From Homalodisca vitripennis (lineage: Eukaryota; Arthropoda; Insecta; Hemiptera; Cicadellidae), in assembly GCF_021130785.1 (NCBI RefSeq), contig NC_060211.1:124879001-124943000 (forward strand): DNA of 64,000 bases. The letters are read 5' to 3'. The notes below the pieces were generated by a model, which made no database searches, was not told where the DNA came from, and saw only the letters and a program-made list of their open reading frames with translations. Shown piece after piece: positions 33,204 to 45,700 of the stretch. Positions within the stretch are counted from its first letter, which is position 1. Every line of letters begins with the position of its first letter. The position numbers and the translations under genes were made by a program.

Positions 33204-36200
33204 TGTGGCCCATAGTTACATTCCATCCGTAATATGTTTTAGTATTGTTCGTTTAGTATAGTTTTAGTATTCTCTCAACATCTATTAAAGAGACTTTGTA
33301 AAACTATTGCTGTATTGGTTGGATTTAATAGTATGTTTTATCACCCAATTAAATGTTTTAAAACAAAATAGTAACACAACTGACTTAAACGGTTGACATT
33401 AGTGCTGTGCTAAAGGTATGCCAAGCCTGCAATGTGTACCTACTTATGATGAGTTTTTCAGACTATCTTCAGGGTAATAACTTGAGGCTTTGTACTTACA
33501 AGATATGTAATTAAAATAAATAACTCTTTCATATCAATTCTTCATACCAATTTTTTAATTGTTGTTAAAGCTGATAAAGGCCACAAACAAGGATCGATAT
33601 ATGAATAATCATTTTTTTATAATAACTAAACAATCCAGAAGTAATCAATTCAAATAAGCATAAACGTATGACATGAAATTTAGCATCTGAAACTGTATTC
33701 ATACAAAATATAAATTTAAACAAGACTAAATTTCTAAAATTTGTAATCAACTTAAAAGTTGTTGGTTAGGACTACCTTATTTACAATTAGGTAATTTATA
33801 ATTAGTGATGAATAACTAATTCGAAGTATTAAGGAAGCATTTAGATGTTTTAGTAACCAAGCTTATATTACCATAGAATGGACTCTATCAAGCCGTACTC
33901 TAATAGTCATTTCAAATTTAGTTTTGTCCAAAAATAAGGTTAGGACAAAATCCAACACATTTCGTCCCAAACTTGCTCATTAATTTAATTTTAGCACACG
34001 CATTTGGGCTAATTAGTGTATCAAATTTACAAATGGTATCAAAATCGGCTACTACAAAGATGTGTCAACTATAAACTCAACGTATTAATGTGTCATGTAA
34101 TGGCATATTGAACAAGGGTATGAATATTTCCAGGATTTTTACAATGAAATGAAATGACTGATTGATTAAATACATCTATTTGGGTCAGCTGTGGAAACGG
34201 CTTTGGTTTAGATCCATTAATTACAGAATGGCCATCGTAACCGAGACTAACAATTCCCTAACTGACAGTTGAATTGATGTTAGTCAAGTAGTTATCGAGT
34301 TATCGCTCTTCAAACTCCCTAATGTAGATCCTCAAAATTCGCTTCACGTTGGTTGAGACTTTTACCATGTTTTTACAAAGCCCACAAAATGGTACTATTG
34401 TTTTAATGATGAAAAACGTTTTTAGGTTTCACAACTCACACGCTACTTTCTAGTAGCGTAATTTATTTCAGTAGATTTTAATTCCCAATAGTTTAAAATT
34501 TTTTTAGTTCCAGTACATTTAAATTGTCAAGGGATACTGGAACTTTAAAACCTATATTTCATTATTTTGTGTAACATGTAAAATGTTTTATGTAAAATTA
34601 AATAGCAAAACAACAAATATGTCATTAAATGAGCTTCAAGGGCAGTTGGATGACTTCTGTAACACATCATGTAACGAAAATTTCTCTACACAGATTTGAT
34701 TGCTAGATTTGGGTAAACCTCTTATTCCAGCGTAGTGACAAGGTCAAGATGGCTTCGGACAAAATATCTGTAAAAAATCAAAACGAAATTTTTATGACGA
34801 AATGGAATAATTCGAATGAAAAATATGGTGCAAAGGTTCCTCGAAAACAACACGGTTTTAAGCTTTTGCAGAAGAACACCTTTAAACCTACGAATAGATC
34901 GAAATTCTTTAGTTTCGTATGCTCTTACTAGTCACTGCTCCCAAATCTAAAGCTAAAGCATAATAGTTTTGCAAGTAAAAAGTAATCTTCAAATTAATAT
35001 AAGTCTTCATATCAATATTCATATTAATATTACTCGTGGAATCAACCACTATTACGGTTGAATGCATGACTAACATAAAGCAGCAAGAAGATGCATTTTC
35101 CACTTCAAAATAAAAATTATGTTTTTTTATGGATAGTATGAAAACCGTGGTTTATCACTGGATCCTTCAGACGCTTCTGAGATAGCAAAACAACTCTCAC
35201 ACAGCACTGTATGAAATATGCGGCTACTCTTACAAATAAATTCTCTACAAAGTTCGTTTCCGCCAACGTAAAAGCGACACAATGTTTGTAGCAGACAGTC
35301 ACGTAAGTGTATCACTCATAAAGTTGTGCTAGTGTAGTTAGATTTGTTGACAAAATAATTTTATGAAATAAACTGCTTCCAACTTTTTGAGTATCCTTGC
35401 CACGAAACTCCAAAATAAATTGTCACAAGTAAGGAGGTCCGATTAAAAGACTTTTTTTGATTCGGCTAGACTACCGCAATCTCCTGTTTTCAAAATGCAG
35501 AACACATCAAGAACAAAAACATAGACTGACGATATTACATATAATTCATGTAATAAATGCAAAAATGTTATTATTTACATGACAAACGAGTTTACAGGGT
35601 ATAGGTGGCAGGCTGAATGGCTTCAACCTCTACAAGGAGGTTTTAAAACGTTTGTAAAACTGTTGTATTCAAATCTGTCCACTGCTTTCATTTCCTTACG
35701 CAAATATTCTTATTTAAATGATTAATAGCTGTAAGGAAATTACCCTTCAAGCTGTAAGTGCAGTGCAGTGACATCTGTGGCATTTTGACATCCAATCTTG
35801 ACAAATGCGACCGTGGTAGAGTTATCCACAAACTGTTTAACATATTTCCATAAATTCCCTCCCAAGAACTTATCCCTGTAATATCTAGGACATTAGAGTA
35901 GTTTATTATGATTTGTTCCTGTAAACGAATAAAATAATAAACACATACACTAATAATATGGAATAAACTAGGAATCTTCGTGCGTACGACTCTCTAACGG
36001 GGACGTCACGGGTTCGTTTCTTAGGGAGATGAATACAAATTGGTAAGTGAATTGGGATTTCCAGTACAAATGTTTAGAATGCTCATTCAAAATATCACTG
36101 ACGTACAAATAATCCTTTTATAAAAAGAGGTGTCTGAAAAGTAAGTACGTATAAGGTACGCCTTTTTTAACTATAATATTTTATGTTGAAAAACGTTAAA

Positions 36201-36500
36201 TGAATTACAACTGATATATTTTATATATTTTTAAACTTACTGTGCCAAAAAAAACCATTTTAATTTCTTAGGTTATCGCAGTAGGCTATATTGTTATAGT
36301 TTATAAATAAGATATATTAGTGTAAATTGATTCCCATTTTTCAACTTAAAAATTATACTACTCATTTTGGCTTGTACATTTATAGAGTTGAGTTAAATTA
36401 TCTCTATACTTCTGTCAACCAAGCAATTTATTATTGTCTTCTAGGTGACTCGGTTCTCACTGTGTCAAATCATAAACTTTAAAAGTTTTAACAATAATTT
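33204..36500. other. AT-rich DNA, two unassigned small frames
   Basis: A 60-codon frame at 34749-34931 (+; starts MASDKISVKNQNEIF, ATG preceded by GTCAAG) and a 62-codon cysteine-rich frame at 35127-35315 (-; contains LCREFICKSSRIFH) have plausible codon use but no recognised domain, conserved neighbour or repeat. I leave both as unproven. Confidence 0.35.
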
Positions 36501-36506
36501 ACTCAC

Positions 36507-36548
36507 CACAGTACGTCGTCCTCAATTATCCAGCTAAAACATCCAAAT
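36507..36548 (-). other. Candidate 42-bp micro-exon with strong splice signals
   Basis: On the minus strand TTTTAATTTCTGTTACAG precedes 42 bp and GTGAGTAAAT follows, both near-consensus. One frame is open and reads FGCFSWIIEDDVL. It could be an upstream exon of the minus-strand gene suggested at 33203, but it may also be chance. Only transcript data can settle this. Confidence 0.25.
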
Positions 36549-36659
36549 CTGTAACAGAAATTAAAATTCTTAACACGATACTGTATTTCAACTCTGAGGA
36601 TTAAGAATATACATACAGTAACCTTGTAATAAATGTGTACTACAGTAGACTGTATAAAC

Positions 36660-36790
36660 CTGTAATTCACAAGTCGGTGAGCCAGTAGCTGAGCCACGTG
36701 CAGGTGAGTTATTTTCGCCCACAGCTCCGTCAGTCCTCACCTCAGGTGACGCGGGGAACTCGGGCGAACTATTTTACATCTCTATAGCAA
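36660..36790. other. GC-rich patch with splice-donor-like sites
   Basis: Holds a perfect CAG/GTGAGT donor on the plus strand at 36701-36709 and CTGAG/GTGAGG on the minus strand, plus CpGs (GACGCGGGGAACTCGGGCGA). It may be a first exon or promoter, but the strand cannot be decided by eye. Confidence 0.3.
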
Positions 36791-37058
36791 GTCTTTAACG
36801 TTCTTGTCACTAATTATCGCTTGAAAATCAGCTTCTCTGCATGCGGATGGCACACATAATTCCAACTTGACGTCCTTGACGTGTCGAGATATTTAGTGTG
36901 ACAGAAGGATTGTTGTAACACTGTATCATTGTTTGATTATTCAAATTATTAAAATTAAACTCTGTACATCAATATATTATTTATAAAACTGTGTGTGAAT
37001 TTGATTGAATGTTCAACCCGTGGAGAGCAACAAGAAGACCAGCTGAAAAGTCTTTAAT

Positions 37059-37380
37059 ATAGAATAGAATATAATTCATTTATTCATCAATCATACATGC
37101 ATTCGGCTCCGCTAAGTTAGAATTTGTCGGCGGGGTCCACTTATAACAGTTATTGTGATATACTAGTGGAAGAATAAATACAATTATAATATAACATAAG
37201 TGCTAGAAAAGTACAATCTATTGAGTCTACCAGTGGCACAAGTGGGTAAATCCATGATAACGATCAAAAATTGGTTACTTATTTATACACCTTTACTGCT
37301 GTCCCCAATGAAATTAATCTAAAGATCATCGGCACACCACCTGCAAATCATAGCAATGTTATATTGCAGTTCTAAATTAA
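37059..37380 (-). mobile_element. LINE 3' end fragment
   Basis: On the minus strand a GC-richer stretch (GTGGACCCCGCCGACAAATT, then GCGGAGCCGAATGCATG) leads into GATGAATAAATGAATTATAT and TCTATTCTAT, the short-repeat ending seen on CR1/Jockey-type LINEs. No coding sequence remains. Confidence 0.5.
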
Positions 37381-37520
37381 TTATTATAGTTTTTCTTTAT
37401 TATACTTAAAATGATTTGATTTAAGAATCACGTTAGGGTATGCCGTAGTTATATCGTATAGTTCATATGTACCTATATACTGAGTGTCCGTAAATTACAC
37501 TATCGAAATTCACTATTTGA
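37381..37520. other. AT-rich DNA, no feature
   Basis: Short spacer between the LINE tail and a tandem repeat. Confidence 0.5.
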
Positions 37521-37672
37521 TTTGTCTGGTGTAAATAATGGTCAAATTTGTCAGGTGTAAATAATGGTCAAATTTGTGAGGTGTAAATAATGGTCAAATT
37601 TGTTAGGTGTAAGTAATGGTCAAATTTGTGAGGTGTAAATAATGGTCAAATTTTTTAGATGTAAATAAATTG
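37521..37672 (+). repeat. 26-bp tandem repeat, about five copies
   Basis: Unit GTGTAAATAATGGTCAAATT plus TGTCAG; copies start at 37529, 37555 and every 26 bp after. Edge copies diverge (TTTTTTAGAT). Confidence 0.9.
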
Positions 37673-37952
37673 AACCCATTTATTCAATTTAAAGATATTA
37701 TTCTTCCTAAAATTTGCAAACTTTCAGATAAATAGTAATCTAAGCAAAATAGGATTACTATACTTCATATGATATGCTTTTACTTATTTTGCCATGATAA
37801 ATCAAATAGTGAAGTTTGATAGTTATTCATGGACACTCTTTAAGCGTACAATAAACATGAATTTAATAAAAGTTTAGTTGGGTATTTGGAAAATACATCA
37901 ATAATGAATTTATTTCATTTAAAATTTTAGCATATATATAATGCTAATATAT

Positions 37953-37956
<4 letters not shown>

Positions 37957-38025
<69 letters not shown>
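37957..38025. repeat. (AT)n microsatellite
   Basis: About 69 bp of AT dinucleotides, preceded by imperfect ATATTATATTAT. Confidence 0.95.
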
Positions 38026-38028
<3 letters not shown>

Positions 38029-39590
38029 AAAGAAAAATACTTCACATTATTACTTTTATTGTTTAGAGAAGCCTCTAAGCCTTTATTTTTTGCATGCAGT
38101 CTAAATATAAAACACCTTGTCCTGATCTATACAATGTTACATATTTCGATTTTTAAATTATCTAGATTTTGTAAATGACACTACAACATTAAAATTAGTT
38201 TTTTACTTTTTTCTTTTATATTTAATGCTGGAAATCGGTGAATTTTTCAATAAAATCTTTTTTAGTTTTGAGAAAATGCAAGGCTAAGTTCACTTTCGTA
38301 CCGATTCATTTCATCACTTTGTTTAACCTGTATTTCTGTTGTATCTTAAGAATCCTGATATGATTTTATTCCTGGAATTGATGTAAAACTTTTGTTTATA
38401 AATTTTTATAAAAAATGTATACATAACAATAATTTGAAATCAGCAATAAAACCTAAAGCTAAATTCTGTACAATATTTATAAATTCTGATCGAAGCGAAT
38501 CGATCGTGTATGACAGATTGTAAATAAAAACACAATTATTATATTTAAAAATAAAGTGCGTTTTAGCGCTTGTATATTTGAAAGCGTTTCTGTGTCAGTA
38601 AAAATTTACAAACATCCTAGTAGAGCGAAGAAAAATTAGTTCGTATGGATTATTAAATTTCAACATTCGTCCAACACTAACGAATGTTGGCGAAGTGCAC
38701 CAGAGTAAAGCCAAATAAACGGATCGAGTGGTGTGGAAGGCAAACACGAGGCGTCAAATAAACAAAGACTAACTAAACCTGTCAAAGCCAAAAGCAACAA
38801 TTAGACTGTAGCAATCAACCACGCTGAGTGGCGTTTGAGCGAGAACGTTACCCTAGCACCTGATCATTGTCAATACGTTAGCAGCTCCTCACTGTAAATA
38901 ATTTATTGTGTTTAATATACATTGTGCATTTTTACAATTGACAATTTAAAACGTCCATATTGTTTTGAATTGTTTATCTAAATTTTAACTTATAAACGGT
39001 GTTTTGTTTGATTACGAAATTTAATATAGGTATGGACTAGAAAGCTTATATTATCTTTATAAATATTTACTCATATAGGTCTTCCACAATAGAGTAACTT
39101 ATTATACAAAACCTTTTTACTCTCTACCCTCCTACTTTTTTTTATAATTTTTCTCTCCCCTGATCAATGACACCGTAAGAAGAAGAAATATATATCCAAA
39201 CCTACACAAGCATGTTATATTAAAAATAATAATGTCCTTAAATAAATTTAGTGTGAATATTTTATCAAAAGGTTATGATTTACTTATCCCTTCCAATTGT
39301 AACATTACAAAAGTTTTCAAAAAATATTAGGATGATTTGAGCTAGCAATCTATTCATCAGATCAGTAGGCAATAGGGTTTGCGGTACCAAACCAACATAT
39401 CCTTCATATTTTAGCTATATCTGGACATATGATATGGTTTCTAATAATACAATTATAATTACAATCAGATAAATTTGCTATGATCTTACAGCAATCTGTA
39501 AAAAATCTCCGCTTTGTGCAAAATAAAGGAATATAAGATACGGATATGGTAGTAGTACGCCAGACCATGTGTTACGGACAGGCATTGCTT
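38026..39590. other. AT-rich DNA, no gene seen
   Basis: A moderately GC-richer stretch at 38660-38880 contains the inverted pair AACATTCGT/ACGAATGTT around 38660-38690. No coding frame. Confidence 0.45.
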
Positions 39591-39995
39591 AAATTGCATG
39601 CAAACTTTCAAGTCTATTGTACATTGCATTCTCGAGACATCCTTCATACAGTTCCTAAAATACAATACAGAATATGAAGGGAAATGATGCCAGCCTCCTT
39701 AATGATAGCCACAAACGCACAATTTCAAGTCTAAAGCTCAATTTGTTTTTGAGATATCCTGTGAAAATTTAAGCTCCAATGGCGCTCAGCCTAATCCGAT
39801 GGATGGAATTTCACTATCATCGATTGATGGTACGCATATAGTAATGAAGTTTCATGCATAATTCAAGCCAGTATGTCAATTCGCTCTCAAAATATCGTGC
39901 GGACTGATATACAGACTGATGAATTGACAGGCAGAAGATACATTTTTCCAACGCCCTGATAGGCTTCTCAATGCTTAGTCAATAGGATGATTTAC
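39591..39995 (-). repeat. Dispersed repeat family G, fragments
   Basis: Two partial copies: GACTTGAAAGTTTGCATGCA (minus strand, about 39600) and GGATTAGGCTGAGCGCCATT (minus strand, about 39790), each with an adjacent TATCTC-type stretch. Same landmarks as at 31590, 45565 and 62245. Confidence 0.5.
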
Positions 39996-40064
39996 TGTTG
40001 TATATCTACACTAATTAACTTTGGAAACTCCCAGATAATACACAATCACATAGCGTATATCTTG

Positions 40065-40160
40065 TAATTACAAGGTAGGAGTACGCTACGTCACGTGTCG
40101 CGTAACATGCTTCTCCGAGGTTGCAGACGGCATTGCAAGTCAATAGCTCATTTCATTAGG
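40065..40160 (-). repeat. Dispersed repeat family G, 3' part
   Basis: Minus strand: GACTTGCAATGCCGTCTGCA, GCATGTTACGCGACACGTGA and GTAGCGTACTCCTACC, matching the GCTGTTA...TGGCGTACCCCTAC end at 45660-45695. Confidence 0.55.
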
Positions 40161-42010
40161 CTACATGTGTTACTATCTCACATTCTACAATGTTAAAAAT
40201 GTTATATTATGTACTCCATTTGTGTATAAAGTTATTTATTTTGTCATTTTTTCACTGTCATTGTGGTTAACCATAACTTCAATTCACAAATTTTCGCTAA
40301 CGCTAATTCAAACAAATGGTGTGACATCGAGAATTCTATGTTAATCCAAGTAGTACATAGATTAGTTGATTCTTGAGATATAATGTGACAGATAGAAATT
40401 AATTTTTACCAACACCTCTAGTGATAGGCTTCCCTAGCGCACAACTAATACTATCATTTAGAATCACCACATGATTACTACTAATCATTGCACATGTCAA
40501 GTAATATTAAAATTAAATAGTCTGCACACAAGTATCAACTTCACTACTTCATGAATACGGGCAATTTGACTGTGGAACAAATTAAAGTGCTAATGTAATC
40601 CTGGTTAATGTACCAAACAATAAACAAAGAGCGTTGGAGGGAAAAGCAAACAAAAGAGTGGGATTAACAAAGGACGCTAACTGTCAAAACCAGAAACAAC
40701 AATGAGCCAGTTACAAAGAGTTGTCAGCATTGATAGAACTTAAATTGAGGTACTCTAGACCAGTGCAGTAAATTAGTGATGATACAAACCGTCAATTAAT
40801 TTAGATATTGGCGTATTTTTTACATTGATGTGTCCTTGTTTTTTCGTACTCTTGTTTCCGGAGGTATTGTTTCTTGTTTATGTAAATACTTCATTCAATT
40901 TAATGCTCTAAATTGATATTGCACTAATGTATTTCAGCTCTAATTATTTTTATCTAAAGTTTACAAATGATTATTTGCGTAACGTTTTCTCATTATTCCA
41001 GCATTAAGTGCTAACTTTAAACTGTTAACTAATCCAAGTATTGTCCACTGTTAAACTTATAATGTTTTAATTATATTGTTTTATACACATTACGACACTG
41101 TGTATATTCCAATGTATGTAATTATTTATTATCGATAAGAATGTACAAGATAATGTGAACCATACGTGCCTGAGAATAATAAAAGGAAAAGTATTGCACC
41201 TTTTTGGACAACTGGATAAACAATATCCACTATGCCACTATTCCTGTGTCATCTAGGAAACGCCCACGGGCTCCAAAATTAGCAAAGCCCGTTGTACACA
41301 TGAGCGTGAACTCTGGACATTCGCACCTTGTAAAAATCTGTACACATGCAAGTCAACTCAACTTAACAGCAAGTGTTTATATACATTCTGGTACCAGGCA
41401 AAGTAACTTGAACGAAGTAAACTAAATCAAACTTTTATGGCCGACGACAATCCAAAATCCAAATTCAGTCTAAAAATACATTTGTATATAATATTAACTT
41501 TTGTACAATTTGGAGAGATTAACAAGGAGGTGGACAAAATGTATCCCAAAGTTCATCAACATCCGATCACCTAGACTGGCCACCAATAGGCTGACATATT
41601 CCATCGACTTCTTATGGGATCCAATGCTTCCAACTTAAGATAAAATTTACTTTTCAGAAAAAAACCCACTTTCAAATAATATTTGAATGTGTAGCATTGA
41701 TCTGCATATCACTTGAACTTTCTTTATGCTAATTAATAGATTATTTATTGACATTCTGTATTGGCTCAAAACTATAGAAAACGAAAAGCAATAATAGTAG
41801 AGTCAACTTCCAAGGAAAGATTTTAGTTAAAGAGTTAAACGAACTTTATTGTAAAATAGGGTAATCGTATACAAAACAACAGGAACTCTGAAAAAGAAGA
41901 AAAATTCTAACAACCACTTATTACGTTAAAGATTGAAATGAACAGAAACGTGAAGCATTTAACACTTAGCTGTTATTTAAACTGAAACTATTGTTGATGT
42001 TGACATAGTA
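40161..42010. other. AT-rich DNA, no gene supported
   Basis: A 73-codon frame at 41204-41425 (contains KRPRAPKLAKPVVHM) has no recognised domain or neighbour. Confidence 0.4.
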
Positions 42011-42013
42011 CAG

Positions 42014-42314
42014 AACTGAGCTATTGTTGGCGTCCGTTGCCCAACGTATCACTTTGACTAACAACATCATAGTTATGTGTTGTCCATGACTTGGCTCCAG
42101 ATTGGGTGGCACACTTGCTCGTCACGTTCTGTAGTTCATATTAATTACTTTTCTGTGTTCGATGGTTCATACTTAGATTATGTATCTGAGCTGTCGTTGG
42201 CAACATCTGTACCATTAGTGTCACTTAAACAAACACCATCGTAGTCAGGCGGTGTCCTTCCTTAGGATTGGGTGGCACACATGTCATGCACATGACGGTC
42301 TGTTAGACAATACG
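42014..42314 (+). repeat. Imperfect tandem duplication, about 171-bp unit
   Basis: 42014-42148 and 42185-42314 share CTGAGCT, TGTTGGC or CGTTGGC, ATCGTAGT-like parts, GGATTGGGTGGCACAC (AGATTGGGTGGCACAC in the first) and a CACG...CTGT end. Diverged copies. Confidence 0.65.
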
Positions 42315-42699
42315 CAGCTGGTTCATACACACTAAATAGGCATTTGTTTTGTTTTGTTTTTATTAAAAATTAAATAAAGGTAATGTAGGGTAAGGAGAGC
42401 TAATTGGTAAATTAGCTGTGAACTATTGTTGCAAGATTAAACATTGCTATTTCTCGGAGTATAGAAGTGCTTCAATTATCCACTAAACGCTTTTGTATTT
42501 TTCATTTCATACTGTCTAAAACAGAATCCGTTAAACCCCGCTTTTGTCTATTCTATGATAGGGACCTGCAGGGTTAGCCTGCAGACCGAGAGATAAACTG
42601 AATAAAACTCTTGTTTCAATCTGTGTTTAAAATTAGATATGAATCTGTTGAGCCGTTTCAATATTATTCTACTTTGTACTACCCACATCGTTTCGTCTT

Positions 42700-43008
42700 C
42701 TTTCCGACTATTCATTTTACGTGTTCGTACTAAATAACATGTACCCCAATATATTGAATGTTATATGTTATATAGATCCATGGGCTCTTTTACCTTAATT
42801 TTTTATATTTATATACTGTATATGACTTAATAGCAACTGCAAGTCTTCTTCAATCTTGCAAATTTGTATCATTTATAAGTTAGCGTATTTATTAATTAAT
42901 ATTTATAGAAGTATTGTCATTTTGCTAACTTGTATTATGCATGTGCCTCTTGTAATCAATTGTAATAATGGCTGCTGCCGTTGGAAATAAATAAATAAAT
43001 ATAAAGAA
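42700..43008 (+). mobile_element. LINE 3' end fragment
   Basis: Ends in TAATAATGGCTGCTGCCGTT, GGA and AAATAAATAAATAAATA, a characteristic 3' terminus of insect non-LTR elements. The left limit is unclear and no coding part is left. Confidence 0.5.
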
Positions 43009-43614
43009 TGTATTATTTTACCAGGCGAAGTAAGGACTAAAGAGCCCTGCCTGACAATTTACCTGGAGACCTACGGCTGAATGATGACGTCCAAGCCACA
43101 ACCAATGGCTGGGCTGGCAGGTTGTTTGCAAGTCCAGGGTTACTAATAGGCAACCAACCATCCACGCCACGCTGACGTTCCATTGGAAATTTAATTTTAG
43201 GAGACTGGAATTATTTATTACACACTGTAATTTTGTGTTAATCCAAGTGTATTACCCTTTGGCGTCGAAATTTTAGCTTTTACGTATTGTATCAGTAGTA
43301 ATTTGTTAACATTAGTTACATATTTGAATTATTTATCAATACGCGGTTATTTTAAACATTAAACCTGTGGCAATATGCGCTACAAATTATGTCATGTTGT
43401 ATATTTGTATGTCAGTTTTAAATGTTTTTCCTTGTATAAGCTACTATCCAATTACAATTTTTAGACAATAATTACTTATTATTTTATTACAAGAGTATCC
43501 TGGCCGAGTAATTATGTTGTTATTAATAACAATTATATCATTAGAGCCACAAAATTACGTTTCACGTTAAGTCCTACTGCAGCAATTTTTTGTAATGCGG
43601 TAATTCTTTTACGA
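43009..43614. other. No gene; GC-richer patch at 43030-43180
   Basis: The patch (GGCTGGGCTGGCAGGTTG) has no open frame worth naming; the rest is AT-rich. Confidence 0.4.
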
Positions 43615-43641
43615 TTATATATATATATATATATATATATA
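43615..43641. repeat. (AT)n microsatellite
   Basis: Short AT run. Confidence 0.9.
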
Positions 43642-43926
43642 CATAATATGTATAAATACACACATTTAGTAACAGTAAAAATTCACCAATTATTTAAACT
43701 AATTTCAAATCTCTATGAATAACTTAATTTTGACTTTTTCTTCTTAGAAATGTGTGTTTTCTATATTTTACCGGACATTTTGAAAGTTAAATAGTCTCTG
43801 TGTTTGTATTTTTATTCCTATACAGAATTTGCAATCCTTAGAATGATTATTTGTTAGACATGTTTCTATAAGTTAGAATCTAAACTATAGGTATTATAAC
43901 AAAATTAGTTTACTGTTTCACGAAAC

Positions 43927-43950
43927 ACAAGTAATTCATGAATTACTTGT
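43927..43950. repeat. Perfect 24-bp palindrome
   Basis: ACAAGTAATTCA followed directly by its reverse complement TGAATTACTTGT, with no spacer. Confidence 0.95.
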
Positions 43951-45220
43951 AAACCTAATAGAGCTGTGTTAGATAATTAATCCACTTGTTTCATACTACC
44001 ATTTCTTAACTGCCAGTGAATTATTTATAGTTAAAATAACGATGAAATAAAAGAGCTACAAAAACACATCACTATCGGGATCCCCTAATTACGTACTACA
44101 GACACTACAACGCTAAATATATCGAAAAAAGTTACCATATCCAGAAAAGTTAAATAAAGGAAATGAAATTAATTCACAATTGTTTAAATCATTAACATAA
44201 CAACAAAAGTGTACTAGTCACAGAAAGGTCGGAGCCCACACTGAGATCACACATTGGAAATACCACCCAGACTCTTGAAATCTGCTCGAGGCATTATCAA
44301 GGTCGAGTAATTCTATTTCGTTCCCTTTATTGAACAGTTCCGAATTGAGCTCTATGTTGACTGTAATACTGAGAGTATTCAAGAGGGTGTTATTGTCGGA
44401 GTGGGGATTGTTGTGGTACACTCAAGACCTCAGGTTAGTGGCAATGTTGGATAAAATAAGCAGTCTGAGCGAAACCCAGTTACATCTACTAGTAATAAAT
44501 GTCTTAGAAACTGTCTAACACTTTACATACTAATCCTCATCTCATTCCCAGAAACCACTCAACTGTCAGAAACAAGCACTTTACTGGCTTATGTCTCGCG
44601 TGTATTTGCGTGACTCTCGTGGCACGTGAGACGGCTTATCTTTTCAAAATTGTTAATATGTTTACCACCCCTCTGTATGAATGATTCTGACTTTCCTACG
44701 GAACTCGCAGGCTATTCAGAATTATTGTTACTAGAAAACTATTACTACGGTGATTGGACCCAGTATCTTATGAAGTAACATTCTATTTTCATTTGGTAAA
44801 TATTGGGTTTAGCAGCTCCATCAATAACAGCGATCTAAAACAATCTTCAGAACATTCCCAAATATGTAGACTTTAATTAACACCACGATTTTTAGCACGG
44901 AAACTCATTATTAGGTAACATACCATAATTCCAGCAAGTCTGATCAAGTATGGCTTTGACCATTCGAGGAGCACCTTCGGCTACGACGGTCATCGCTCGA
45001 GATAATACCTCATGAACATGAACACATTTCGGAGGGTCTGGTCATGAATGATTAAAGCCTTAAGAAATGTAGCTTCAGTGGGAATCATGAAAGGTGTGTT
45101 TCCCATGTTGGGCGAGCATTCTTCCCAAGTTTAAAAGTCAAAATGGTACTTTTAATTAGTTTCCACAATAAAATACGTTATTGTAGACTCTTGGAGCAAT
45201 TGTAAAATTCTTTAAATATT
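43951..45220. other. AT-rich DNA, no gene supported
   Basis: Opposed frames at 44218-44518 have no recognisable domain. Confidence 0.4.
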
Positions 45221-45335
45221 AATAAAAACACTACTTTTTCCAAATTGTTTATTTTTTATTTTTTGTGGAGTTGCCTCGAAAGGCCTCGTCCAAAAAATAA
45301 AAAATAAACAATTTGGAAAAAGTAGCGTTTTTATT
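45221..45335. repeat. Long inverted repeat, 45-bp arms
   Basis: Arms 45221-45265 and 45291-45335 are complementary except for one base. The 25-bp spacer (TGGAGTTGCCTCGAAAGGCC...) itself holds GCCT-CGAA-AGGC. Similarity continues outward (TTTAAATATTA) with a 10-bp insertion in one arm. A transcript would form a hairpin of more than 100 nt. Confidence 0.95.
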
Positions 45336-45564
45336 AACATTTAGTAATATTTAAAATACGTTATGCTGATTAAATTTTACAACTTATAAATATGTAAATT
45401 TAATAGTAAATAGTCGTTTTGATACTAACTGGCTGAGTATTATCGAGTATTTTGGCATATTATTTTTCGACAAAATGTCTCAAAATCAAATTGGACTATA
45501 GACTTTAAATTTTGATTGAAGCCTCAATTCTACATCGGCACACAAATTCACTGGTGGTGCATGT

Positions 45565-45700
45565 ATTTTCAAGGTTTGGCTGAGCGTTAGTGAATCCTTA
45601 TTTCCGAAGATATCTCGAGAACGGATTGAGCGATAGACTTTTGAATGAAACTTCAGCGAAGGCTGTTAAGTTACCCGTGGTATGGCGTACCCCTACTTAT
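45565..45700 (+). repeat. Dispersed repeat family G, fragment
   Basis: TTTGGCTGAGCGTTAGTGAA, GATATCTCGAGAACGGATTG, AGCGATAGACTT and TGGCGTACCCCTAC in order; the best-preserved plus-strand copy. Confidence 0.6.

Noticed and set aside
34749..34931. 60-codon frame as a small gene
   Set aside because: Reasonable start context, but no domain, homologue memory, promoter or splice partner; chance frames of this size are common here.
35990..36040. tRNA B box-like GGGTTCGTTTCTT
   Set aside because: No matching acceptor stem, T-stem or A box at the right distance.
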